Below, piece after piece: positions 57,527 to 64,000 of a DNA stretch of 64,000 nucleotides. Below the pieces are notes generated by a model. That model saw only the letters and a program-made list of their open reading frames with translations. It searched no databases and was not told where the DNA came from. Each line of letters opens with the position of its first letter. Within the stretch, counting starts at the first letter, position 1. Made by a program: the position numbers and the translations under genes. The DNA is from Pollutimonas sp. M17. GTDB lineage: Bacteria; Pseudomonadota; Gammaproteobacteria; Burkholderiales; Burkholderiaceae_B. The stretch is from the NCBI RefSeq assembly GCF_025836975.1, contig NZ_CP107548.1, positions 1,674,001 through 1,738,000 of the forward strand. Reading direction: 5' to 3'.

Positions 57527-58216
57527 ATGAATATCCTGATGGTGCTCACCTCGCACGACCGCCTGGGCAATACCGGTCAGAAGACCGGCTTCTGGCTGGA
57601 GGAGTTTGCCGCTCCCTACTATGTGTTCAAGGATGCCGGCGCATCGGTGACGCTGGCTTCCCCCGAAGGAGGGCAGCCGCCTCTCGATCCCAAAAGCGAA
57701 GAGCCCGATGCCCAGACGGCGGCCACCCGGCGTTTTCACAGCGACGATCAGGCAAGGCAGGCGCTGGCGCATACCAGGGTGCTGGCCGACATGCGCGAAG
57801 CCGATTTCGATGCCGTCTTTTACCCGGGAGGCCACGGGCCGCTTTGGGACCTGGCCGAGGATGGCCATTCGATTGCCCTGCTGGAGGCTTTCGGCCGCGC
57901 CGCCAAACCCATGGGGCTGGTATGCCACGGACCGGCGGCCTTGCGCCATGTGCGGACGGAGGATGGTGCTTCCTTGCTGAGGGGCCGCAGCGTGACCGGC
58001 TTCAGCAACACCGAGGAAGCCGCCGTCAAGCTCGGCGCCGTGGTGCCGTTCTCCATCGAGGACGAGTTCCGCGGCCTGGGCGGCATCTACGAGAAAGGCC
58101 CCGATTGGGACAGCTATGTCGTGATCGACGGCCGCCTGGTTACCGGCCAGAACCCCGCTTCGTCCGACGCGGCGGCCCGGGCGCTGGTCCGGCTGCTGCG
58201 CGATGACATGCCTTAG
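57527..58216 (+). CDS. DJ-1/PfpI family protein (Hsp31/glyoxalase III-like)
   Basis: A 229-residue class I amidotransferase-like protein. The nucleophile elbow is MGLVCHGPAAL with Cys133 and the Glu/His partners in VFYPGGHGPLWDLAED. LASPEGGQPPLDPKS and TGFSNTEEAAV are typical of the type 1 glutamine amidotransferase-like/HchA side of the family, which detoxifies methylglyoxal or acts as a chaperone. GGAG nine bases before ATG 57527. Its stop overlaps that of the ABC permease on the other strand within four bases. Confidence 0.9.
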   Translation: MNILMVLTSHDRLGNTGQKTGFWLEEFAAPYYVFKDAGASVTLASPEGGQPPLDPKSEEPDAQTAATRRFHSDDQARQALAHTRVLADMREADFDAVFYPGGHGPLWDLAEDGHSIALLEAFGRAAKPMGLVCHGPAALRHVRTEDGASLLRGRSVTGFSNTEEAAVKLGAVVPFSIEDEFRGLGGIYEKGPDWDSYVVIDGRLVTGQNPASSDAAARALVRLLRDDMP

Positions 58217-59322
58217 CGCCGGCTTGCGGCGCCAAGGCGCCGTTCGACCCACTGGCTGTAGCGCGACATGCCGTAGCAGCACACCAGGTAGATGGCGGCG
58301 ACGAACAGATAGCCTTCCATGAAGAAGGCCTTCCAGTTCGGGTCGCCCAGCGCCAGGCGCAGCGCTCCGGTCAGGTCGTAAAGGCTGACCACCGTTACCA
58401 GAGACGTATCCATGAAGGTGCTGATGAAGGTATTCACCAGCGGTGCGACCACGATGCGCAAGGCTTGCGGCAGGGTGATCTTGCGCACGGTCTGCCAGTA
58501 GCCCAGGCCCAGCGCCGCGGCGGCTTCGTACTGGCCGCCGGGGATCGCCTGCAGGCCGCCGCGTATGGTCTCCGCCAGATAGGCGGCCGTGAACAGGATG
58601 ATGCCGATCTGAACGCGCAGCAGCACATCGATGTTGTACTCGGGCGGCAGGAAGAGCGGAAACAGGAATGAAGCCGTGAACAGGACGGTAATCAAAGGTA
58701 CGCCGCGCACGATCTCCACATAGAAAATGCAGAAGCTGCGTATGGCCTTCAGCTTCGAGCGCCGCCCCAGGGCGATCAGCACGGCCAAGGGCAAGGCCAG
58801 GAAGATGCCCACGACGGTCAGCAGCAGGGTCAGGGGAAAGCCGCCCCACAGGTTCGATTCGACGTATTCCAGGCCAAAGACCCCGCCGCGCAAAATCAGG
58901 ATGAATGCCAGCAGCACCAGCGCCCAGGCCGGCGCCAGCCATTTGCGCCAGAAACGCGGATAGCAGCTGATCCACAGCATGCCCGCCATGAGCAGCGTCG
59001 CCACCAGCGGGCGCCACTGCTCCAGGTAAGGATAGCGGCCGAAGAAAATAAGGCGGAACTTCTCGGCGATCATGCCCCAGCACGCGCCTTCACGCCCCAC
59101 GGCGCGGCAGGACATGAAGTCGGGCTGGAAAACGGCATTGGCGATGGCCCAGCGATAGAGTTCGGGAACGATCAGGATCGCCAGCCAGAGTATGGCCAGT
59201 GTGATCAGCGAGTTCGTCCAGCTGGAAAATAGATTGGCGCGCAGCCAGCGCCCCAGGCCGCGGTCCGCCACGGGCGCGGGGCGGGCGGAAGAGAGGAGGG
59301 TGGTGTCGATATCGCGTGCCAT
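58213..59322 (-). CDS. Polar amino-acid ABC transporter permease (AapM-like)
   Basis: A 369-residue inner-membrane protein with about eight hydrophobic segments. The permease signature EAAAALGLGYWQTVRKITLP then QALRIVVAPLVNTFISTFMD is that of HisMQ/GlnP-type systems. Long N-terminal part matches AapM of the general amino-acid transporter. It starts three bases after the end of the upstream permease gene, so they are co-translated. No ATPase gene follows; the next gene converges on it. Confidence 0.92.
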   Translation of the reverse strand: MARDIDTTLLSSARPAPVADRGLGRWLRANLFSSWTNSLITLAILWLAILIVPELYRWAIANAVFQPDFMSCRAVGREGACWGMIAEKFRLIFFGRYPYLEQWRPLVATLLMAGMLWISCYPRFWRKWLAPAWALVLLAFILILRGGVFGLEYVESNLWGGFPLTLLLTVVGIFLALPLAVLIALGRRSKLKAIRSFCIFYVEIVRGVPLITVLFTASFLFPLFLPPEYNIDVLLRVQIGIILFTAAYLAETIRGGLQAIPGGQYEAAAALGLGYWQTVRKITLPQALRIVVAPLVNTFISTFMDTSLVTVVSLYDLTGALRLALGDPNWKAFFMEGYLFVAAIYLVCCYGMSRYSQWVERRLGAASRR

Positions 59323-59325
59323 GTC

Positions 59326-60504
59326 TTATCGCTCCACCAGGGCCATGCGATGGTTGTACCAATTCATGAAGGCGGCAATCAGCAGGCTGATGGTCAGATA
59401 GACCAGCATGATCAGTGAAATGCATTCCAGCGCTTGCCCGTTCTGGTTCAGCGAGGTATTGGCCACGGAGACGATGTCGGGATAGCCGACCGTAACGGCC
59501 AGCGAGGAATTTTTCGTCAGGTTCAGGTACTGGCTGGTCAGGGGCGGGACGATGACCCGCATGGCTTGGGGCAGGACCACCAGGCGCAGCGTCTGGCGCC
59601 GGCTCAGGCCCAGCGCCGAGCTGGCTTCAAGCTGGCCGGACGATACGGCCAGGATGCCCGCCCGGACGATCTCCGCGATAGAGCTGGCGGTGTACAGGGT
59701 CAGGCCGGCCAGCAGTGCCAGGAATTCGGGGGTGAGCGCCATGCCGCCGCTGATGCTGAACACCGTCGCCTCGGGCAGGTCGAACGCGGTGGGCGCGCCG
59801 CCCGCCAGCCAGCCCAGGATGGGCATGCCGACAATGACGGCGGCCATCGGCACGGCGATGCGCGGCGCATCGCCCGTCCGGTCGCGCTTGCGCTGGGCCG
59901 ATTTGCGGATGAGGCGCGCGCAGACGATGCCCACGGGGAGCCCGATGAGGGCCAGCAGCCAGCCCGGCGACCAGACGGGCATGGGCAATTGCAGGCCGCT
60001 CTTGCTTAAATAAGTGTGGGGCAGAAGCTGGATCGCCTCGTGCGCCGTGGGCAGCAGTTCGGTGATGACCAGATACCAGCCCAGCAACTGGATGAGCAGG
60101 GGAATATTGCGCAGGGTTTCGACGAAGCCGTCGCACAGCTTGCGCAGAAGGAAGTTTCTGGACAGGCGGCCTATGCCCACCAGGGTGCCCAGCACCGTGG
60201 CCAGGACGATGCCCGCCAGGGCGACGCGCACGGTATTGGAGACGCCCACCAGAAAGGCGCGCAGGTAGGAGTCGCTGGACGCATAGGCGACCAGGCCTTC
60301 GCCGATGTCGAAGCCGGCGGGCTGCGAAAGAAAGCCGAAGCCGCTGCGGATCTGCATGGTCGCCAGGTTCCGGGCGGTGTTGGACAGCATGAACCAGGCG
60401 ACCAGCGCCAGGATGGCCACCGCCACGACCTGATAGATCAGCGCGCGGCCTTCCTCGGTGGACCATGAAAATCGCCGTTTCGGCTTGTTCTTGTCGGGTC
60501 GCAT
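59326..60504 (-). CDS. Polar amino-acid ABC transporter permease (AapQ-like)
   Basis: A 392-residue membrane protein with eight or so segments. The EAA-type loop is QLEASSALGLSRRQTLRLVV then LPQAMRVIVPPLTSQYLNL; a long periplasmic or loop insertion (about residues 165-255) is usual in AapQ. LRNIPLLIQLLGWYLVI is also typical. It follows the binding-protein gene by 65 bases and precedes the second permease by three, forming one operon. Confidence 0.92.
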   Translation of the reverse strand: MRPDKNKPKRRFSWSTEEGRALIYQVVAVAILALVAWFMLSNTARNLATMQIRSGFGFLSQPAGFDIGEGLVAYASSDSYLRAFLVGVSNTVRVALAGIVLATVLGTLVGIGRLSRNFLLRKLCDGFVETLRNIPLLIQLLGWYLVITELLPTAHEAIQLLPHTYLSKSGLQLPMPVWSPGWLLALIGLPVGIVCARLIRKSAQRKRDRTGDAPRIAVPMAAVIVGMPILGWLAGGAPTAFDLPEATVFSISGGMALTPEFLALLAGLTLYTASSIAEIVRAGILAVSSGQLEASSALGLSRRQTLRLVVLPQAMRVIVPPLTSQYLNLTKNSSLAVTVGYPDIVSVANTSLNQNGQALECISLIMLVYLTISLLIAAFMNWYNHRMALVER

Positions 60505-60569
60505 CGGACCATCTCCAAACGCGGAAGGAACGGGAGGCCCCGTTCCTTCAAGTCAGGCTCGCACCCCGC

Positions 60570-61598
60570 TCAGCGGACGGGCGGAGCGTACATCAGGCCG
60601 CCGTTGTTCCACAGGTTGTTGACGCCGCGGGGCAGTTTCAACGGCGAGTTCTCACCCATGTTGCGGTCGAAGCTCTCGCCGTAGTTGCCCACTTGCTTGA
60701 TGATGCGGTAGGCCCAGTCCTTGTCCAGCCCCAACTGCTTGCCCATGTCTTCGCTGGTTCCCAGCAGGCGCTGGACGTTGGGATCCTTGCTTTCGCTTTT
60801 CACCTTGTCGACATTGGCCTGGGTGATGCCCATTTCTTCCGCATTCTGCATGGCGAACAGCGCCCATTTGACGACGGCGAACCACTCGTCGTCGCCGCGG
60901 CGCACCGCGGGGCCCAGCGGCTCCTTGGAGATGACGTCGGGCAGGATGGCGTAGTCGTCGGGCTTGGGGCTTTGTGTGCGGATGCCCGCCAGTTCCGACA
61001 TGTCGGTGGAAATGACCTGGCAGCGGCCGGCGAAGAAGGCGGTGTGCGCCGCTTCGGGGGAATCGAACACCACGGACTTGTAGGGTATGCCGTTGGCGCT
61101 GAAATAGTCGGCCACGTTCTTTTCGCTGGTGGTGCCCGATTGCAGGCAGATTTCCGCATTCTTCAGCTGCTTGGCGCTGGAGACGTTGAATTTCTTGGGC
61201 ACCATGAAGCCTTGGCCGTCGTAGTAGTTGATGCCTGTAAAGACCACGCCCAGCGACACGTCGCGCGTCATGGACCAGGTGGTGTTACGCGCCAGCATGT
61301 CGATCTCGCCCGATTGCAGGGCGGTGAAGCGTTGCGGCGGATTCAGCGGCACGTACTTCACTTTGCCCGCATCGCCCAGCACGGCGGCGGCAACGGCGCG
61401 GCAGACGTCGACGTCCAGGCCGGCCCATTGGCCCTTGCTGTCCACCCCCGAAAAGCCCGGAGCCGATGTGTTCACCCCGCAGACCAGCTGGTCTTTGGCT
61501 TTGACGGAGTCGAAGGTTTTTCCGGCGTGCGCGATGCCGCCCGTTGCGGCCAGGGCAATGCCCAGGGCGGCGGCCGATAGGTAATGGCTGCTTGTCAT
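60570..61598 (-). CDS. Amino-acid ABC transporter periplasmic binding protein (AapJ-like)
   Basis: A 342-residue exported protein with signal MTSSHYLSAAALGIALAATG ending AHAG. Mature marks: LVCGVNTSAPGFSGVDSKGQ, WAGLDVDVCRAVAAAVLGD, MLARNTTWSMTRDVSLGV and the C-terminal RIIKQVGNYGESFDRNMGEN. These are typical of AapJ/BztA binding proteins of glutamate/aspartate or general L-amino-acid systems. AAGGAAACGAC precedes ATG 61598; the frame is open further up but into the lipoprotein end. It is first in the aap-like operon. Confidence 0.93.
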   Translation of the reverse strand: MTSSHYLSAAALGIALAATGGIAHAGKTFDSVKAKDQLVCGVNTSAPGFSGVDSKGQWAGLDVDVCRAVAAAVLGDAGKVKYVPLNPPQRFTALQSGEIDMLARNTTWSMTRDVSLGVVFTGINYYDGQGFMVPKKFNVSSAKQLKNAEICLQSGTTSEKNVADYFSANGIPYKSVVFDSPEAAHTAFFAGRCQVISTDMSELAGIRTQSPKPDDYAILPDVISKEPLGPAVRRGDDEWFAVVKWALFAMQNAEEMGITQANVDKVKSESKDPNVQRLLGTSEDMGKQLGLDKDWAYRIIKQVGNYGESFDRNMGENSPLKLPRGVNNLWNNGGLMYAPPVR

Positions 61599-61709
61599 GT
61601 CGTTTCCTTTTTGTCTTGTATATGGGCGGGCGGTCCGCCATGTGCATGATGATCGCCGGGCGCGGCCCGCCGCGTATGGATTTGTAGCATACGTTTCACC
61701 GAGCAGCGC

Positions 61710-61715
61710 ATTATA
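61710..61715 (-). promoter_or_regulatory. -10 box upstream of the aapJ-like gene
   Basis: Reading the minus strand, TATAAT lies about 110 bases before the start at 61598 and just after the lipoprotein stop. No good -35 partner is seen, so the promoter call is weak. Confidence 0.35.
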
Positions 61716-61732
61716 GGTGACCAGGCAGCTCA

Positions 61733-62464
61733 CTAGCGCACGGGCAGGAAATTGAAGAACAGCAGGCCCTGCATGTAATTGATGCCGACGCGCCGCAGGT
61801 TTTCGTCCAGCAAGTTGGCCACCAGGTCCAGGCGGCCGACCAGTTGCCCGAATTCGCGTTCGAAACTGAGGTTGGTGGCAACGCTGGACATTTCGTTGGC
61901 CAGCAGCAGCGGCCGTCCTGCCGCGTCCCGCCGGCTGGCCAGCAGCCAGGCCGCCACCTCGACATTGCGGGCGGCGTTGTACACGTGCTGGGCATCCAGC
62001 GCGTCCGATACGTAGAAGCGCGTCTTGCCGCCATGGGCACCGATGATCATGTTGGCCATGCCGAAGATGAAGGCGCCCACGCGGTCCCCGCGATAGGCCG
62101 GATCCAGGGCGACCGCCAGTATCTCCACATCATGCAGCGAAGCCAGCTCCGCGGGCGCCTGGCCGGTCTGTATGGCCTGCCGGCCCTGTTGCACGGCAGC
62201 CTCCAGGCTGACCGCTCCGGTCTTGCGCCATTCGGCGGGATTGCGCCGATACAGTTTTTCCAGCAGGCGCGACAGGCTGTCCAGATTGTCGCGCATGGCG
62301 ATGGTGACCGTGCGGTTGAAGTCGGTCTGCGCCAATTGATCGAAGGACATTTCTTCGCTGCGCGGGCGTGAGTTTTCAGTTCCGTCCAGCGACGAGCAGC
62401 CCGCCAGCGCCGCAACGGCCATGAAGGCCATGACAATCAAGCTAGCCCTTCGAGCGCCGTTCAT
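61733..62464 (-). CDS. Lipoprotein of unknown function
   Basis: A 243-residue predicted lipoprotein: MNGARRASLIVMAFMAVAAL then lipobox LAGC with Cys23, so it is lipid-anchored after export. The mature region is mostly helical, with TDFNRTVTIAMRDNLDSL and KTRFYVSDALDAQHVYNAAR. I do not recognise a catalytic family, though conserved relatives occur in Bordetella and Achromobacter by resemblance. No neighbour gives a clear function. It is separated from the Lrp gene by 172 bases in which I see nothing. Confidence 0.75.
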   Translation of the reverse strand: MNGARRASLIVMAFMAVAALAGCSSLDGTENSRPRSEEMSFDQLAQTDFNRTVTIAMRDNLDSLSRLLEKLYRRNPAEWRKTGAVSLEAAVQQGRQAIQTGQAPAELASLHDVEILAVALDPAYRGDRVGAFIFGMANMIIGAHGGKTRFYVSDALDAQHVYNAARNVEVAAWLLASRRDAAGRPLLLANEMSSVATNLSFEREFGQLVGRLDLVANLLDENLRRVGINYMQGLLFFNFLPVR

Positions 62465-62636
62465 TCCATCGTTATCCGTTTTCTTTGTCGTGCATCGCGG
62501 CGCCGGAGCGGGATCCGGGCGTCCTCCCGGCCTAGACTTTATCAGAAAACCTTTACAGCCCGCTTCGCTTCAGACAGGCTGGCCGGGCCATGGCGTCATG
62601 CGGCCCGCCGTCCTCGATGGGCCGGGCGGCGGGTGT

Positions 62637-63086
62637 CTATGGGTCGGTTGGGATCAGCGGGGGCAGGCGGCGCTTCACGGGGCTGGCCTTGACGATGGCG
62701 GTATTGGTCTCGGCCTGGTCGGCCAGCTTGTCCAGGATGGCGTCGAGCTGCTCCATGGACCGGACGTTCAGGCGCGCCACGAAGCAGTCCTCGCCCGTCA
62801 CCTTGTCGCATTCGGTGAATTCCGCAATGCCCTGGATCAGCCGCTCGACGGCGTGCATGCGGCCGGGAAGGGGGCGCACCCGCACGATGGCCTGCAGCAT
62901 GTAGCCGAACGACCTGGGGTCCACGTTGACGGTGTAGCCGGTGAGCACGCCGCGTTCCTCCAGGCGGCGCAGTCTTTCGGCCACGCTGGGCGAGGACAGC
63001 CCGCTGGCGCGCGACAGCGCCTTGAGCGAAAGGCGGGAGTCCTCCATGAGGGCATTGATAAGAATTCGGTCGATGTCGTCGGGCAT
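62637..63086 (-). CDS. Lrp/AsnC family transcriptional regulator
   Basis: A 149-residue regulator with a helix-turn-helix DIDRILINALMEDSRLSLKA then LSRASGLSSPSVAERLRRLE and EERGVLTGYTVNVDP, followed by the RAM effector domain (VRVRPLPGRMHAVERLI, VTGEDCFVARLNVRS). ATG 63086 is preferred over TTG 63092. Lrp proteins often sense an amino acid. It is divergent from the EamA exporter gene at 63221 with 134 bases between, a common arrangement in which the regulator controls the exporter. Confidence 0.92.
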   Translation of the reverse strand: MPDDIDRILINALMEDSRLSLKALSRASGLSSPSVAERLRRLEERGVLTGYTVNVDPRSFGYMLQAIVRVRPLPGRMHAVERLIQGIAEFTECDKVTGEDCFVARLNVRSMEQLDAILDKLADQAETNTAIVKASPVKRRLPPLIPTDP

Positions 63087-63220
63087 GGGCAATTCGGCAG
63101 GAAGATGTTCTTACGCGCCTTCGAAAAAAAGGAATCCGGCTTATTCTGCCTTCTTTTTTCCATGGTGGATAGTCCTCGAAAACGTCACAATTCCACTCAT
63201 GGAAAACGGGAGTTCGGTAA

Positions 63221-64000
63221 ATGGATAATCAAGTGAAGCGCGGTTCCCTGGAGATGACGGGCGCCATGCTCATCTCGGGAACCATAGGCTGGTTCGTTCT
63301 TGTATCGGGGCAGCCCGTCCTGGACGTGGTGTTCTGGCGCTGCGCGATCGGCGCGGCCACTTTGCTGGCCATTTGCGCGCTGATGGGATTCCTGCGTCCC
63401 GGCCTGATGAGCTGGGCCAGCTTCGGCTGGGCCTTGATCAGCGGCGTGGCCATCGTGGCAAACTGGGTATTGCTGTTCGCCGCCTATTCACGCGCCTCCA
63501 TCGGCATTGCCACGGCGGTCTACAACACCCAGCCCTTCATGCTGGTGGGGCTGGGCGCCTTGTTCCTGGGCGAGCGCTTGAGCCTGGACAAGATGGCATG
63601 GCTGGTCCTGGCCTTTGCCGGCATGCTGGCCATCACACAGCAGCATGGCTCGCCGGCCTACGGCGAAGGCGACGCCTATCTGCCGGGGATAGCACTGGCT
63701 CTGGGAGCCGCCTTCCTGTATGCCGTCGCGGCGCTGCTGGTCAAGCGCCTGACCGGCACGCCGCCGCACCTGATCGCGCTTGTGCAGGTATGCGCCGGCG
63801 TGGCCTTGCTTGCTCCGTTTGCGCAGGTGACCGCCGTGGCCCAGGAACCCCCATCGGTCTGGCTGATCCTGGCCATGCTGGGTGTGGTGCATACCGGACT
63901 GATGTACGTGCTGCTCTACGGCGCCATCCAGAAACTGCCGACGGCCATCACCGGCGCCTTGTCCTTCATCTACCCCGTGGTCGCCATCATGGTGGACTGG
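63221..64000 (+). CDS. EamA/DMT superfamily permease, 3' end beyond window
   Basis: The frame opens at ATG 63221 (MDNQVKRGSLEMTGAMLISG) eight bases after GGGAG and runs off the window end without a stop, giving 260 residues so far of about 300. It has the EamA repeats: FWRCAIGAATLLAICALMGF, RASIGIATAVYNTQPFMLVG, FLGERLSLDKMAWL, and VVHTGLMYVLLYGAIQKLPT. It is probably an amino-acid or metabolite exporter controlled by the divergent Lrp regulator (inference from arrangement). Confidence 0.88.
   Translation, partial: MDNQVKRGSLEMTGAMLISGTIGWFVLVSGQPVLDVVFWRCAIGAATLLAICALMGFLRPGLMSWASFGWALISGVAIVANWVLLFAAYSRASIGIATAVYNTQPFMLVGLGALFLGERLSLDKMAWLVLAFAGMLAITQQHGSPAYGEGDAYLPGIALALGAAFLYAVAALLVKRLTGTPPHLIALVQVCAGVALLAPFAQVTAVAQEPPSVWLILAMLGVVHTGLMYVLLYGAIQKLPTAITGALSFIYPVVAIMVDW

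Overview
The window is a GC-rich bacterial chromosome segment, read from sequence alone. Several tripartite-tricarboxylate 'Bug' receptors, LysR/Bug and MarR/Bug gene pairs, the rpfE-like/recJ and lolC-lolD blocks, and the purL, guaB and guaA set point to a betaproteobacterium of the order Burkholderiales, most likely family Alcaligenaceae (Bordetella/Achromobacter/Pusillimonas-like). The genus is an inference. I saw no tRNA, rRNA or CRISPR array.

Layout. 1-11083: housekeeping and transport genes: a racemase end, serine acetyltransferase, two EamA permeases, an HxlR regulator, an NTF2-VOC fusion protein, recJ with its rpfE-like partner, lolC-lolD and a TatD nuclease. 11076-14560: a catabolic operon (flavin monooxygenase, DUF3237 protein, Bug receptor) facing a MarR regulator, with a perfect palindrome at the operon start. 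14710-24987: comEC, a complete branched-chain 2-oxoacid dehydrogenase operon (E1a, E1b, E2, E3), an alpha/beta hydrolase, a PHP phosphoesterase without a normal start codon, and greB. 25069-34980: purL, guaB and guaA, interrupted by a minus-strand MFS/hydrolase/acetyltransferase group.

34981-38302 is accessory DNA. Just beyond the guaA terminator lie the tail of a relaxosome-type gene and the frameshifted head of a conjugative relaxase, then a FitAB-type toxin-antitoxin pair with a strong promoter, then a flavin monooxygenase/MarR pair. This looks like the scar of an integrated mobile element at the guaA 3' end.

38404-57410 is dominated by CoA-ester catabolism. One module (Bug, family III CoA-transferase, SDR, MaoC; facing a LysR) and a second (LysR, Bug, acyl-CoA synthetase, thiolase, SDR, M20 peptidase) carry paralogous SDR dehydrogenases. 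The synthetase of the second module is fused to DUF1254 and DUF1214 domains, the most unusual protein in the window. Three DUF72 proteins are scattered through this part.

57527-64000: a DJ-1/PfpI protein, a polar amino-acid ABC transporter (binding protein plus two permeases, no ATPase in the visible operon), a lipoprotein of unknown function, and an Lrp regulator facing an EamA exporter that runs off the end.
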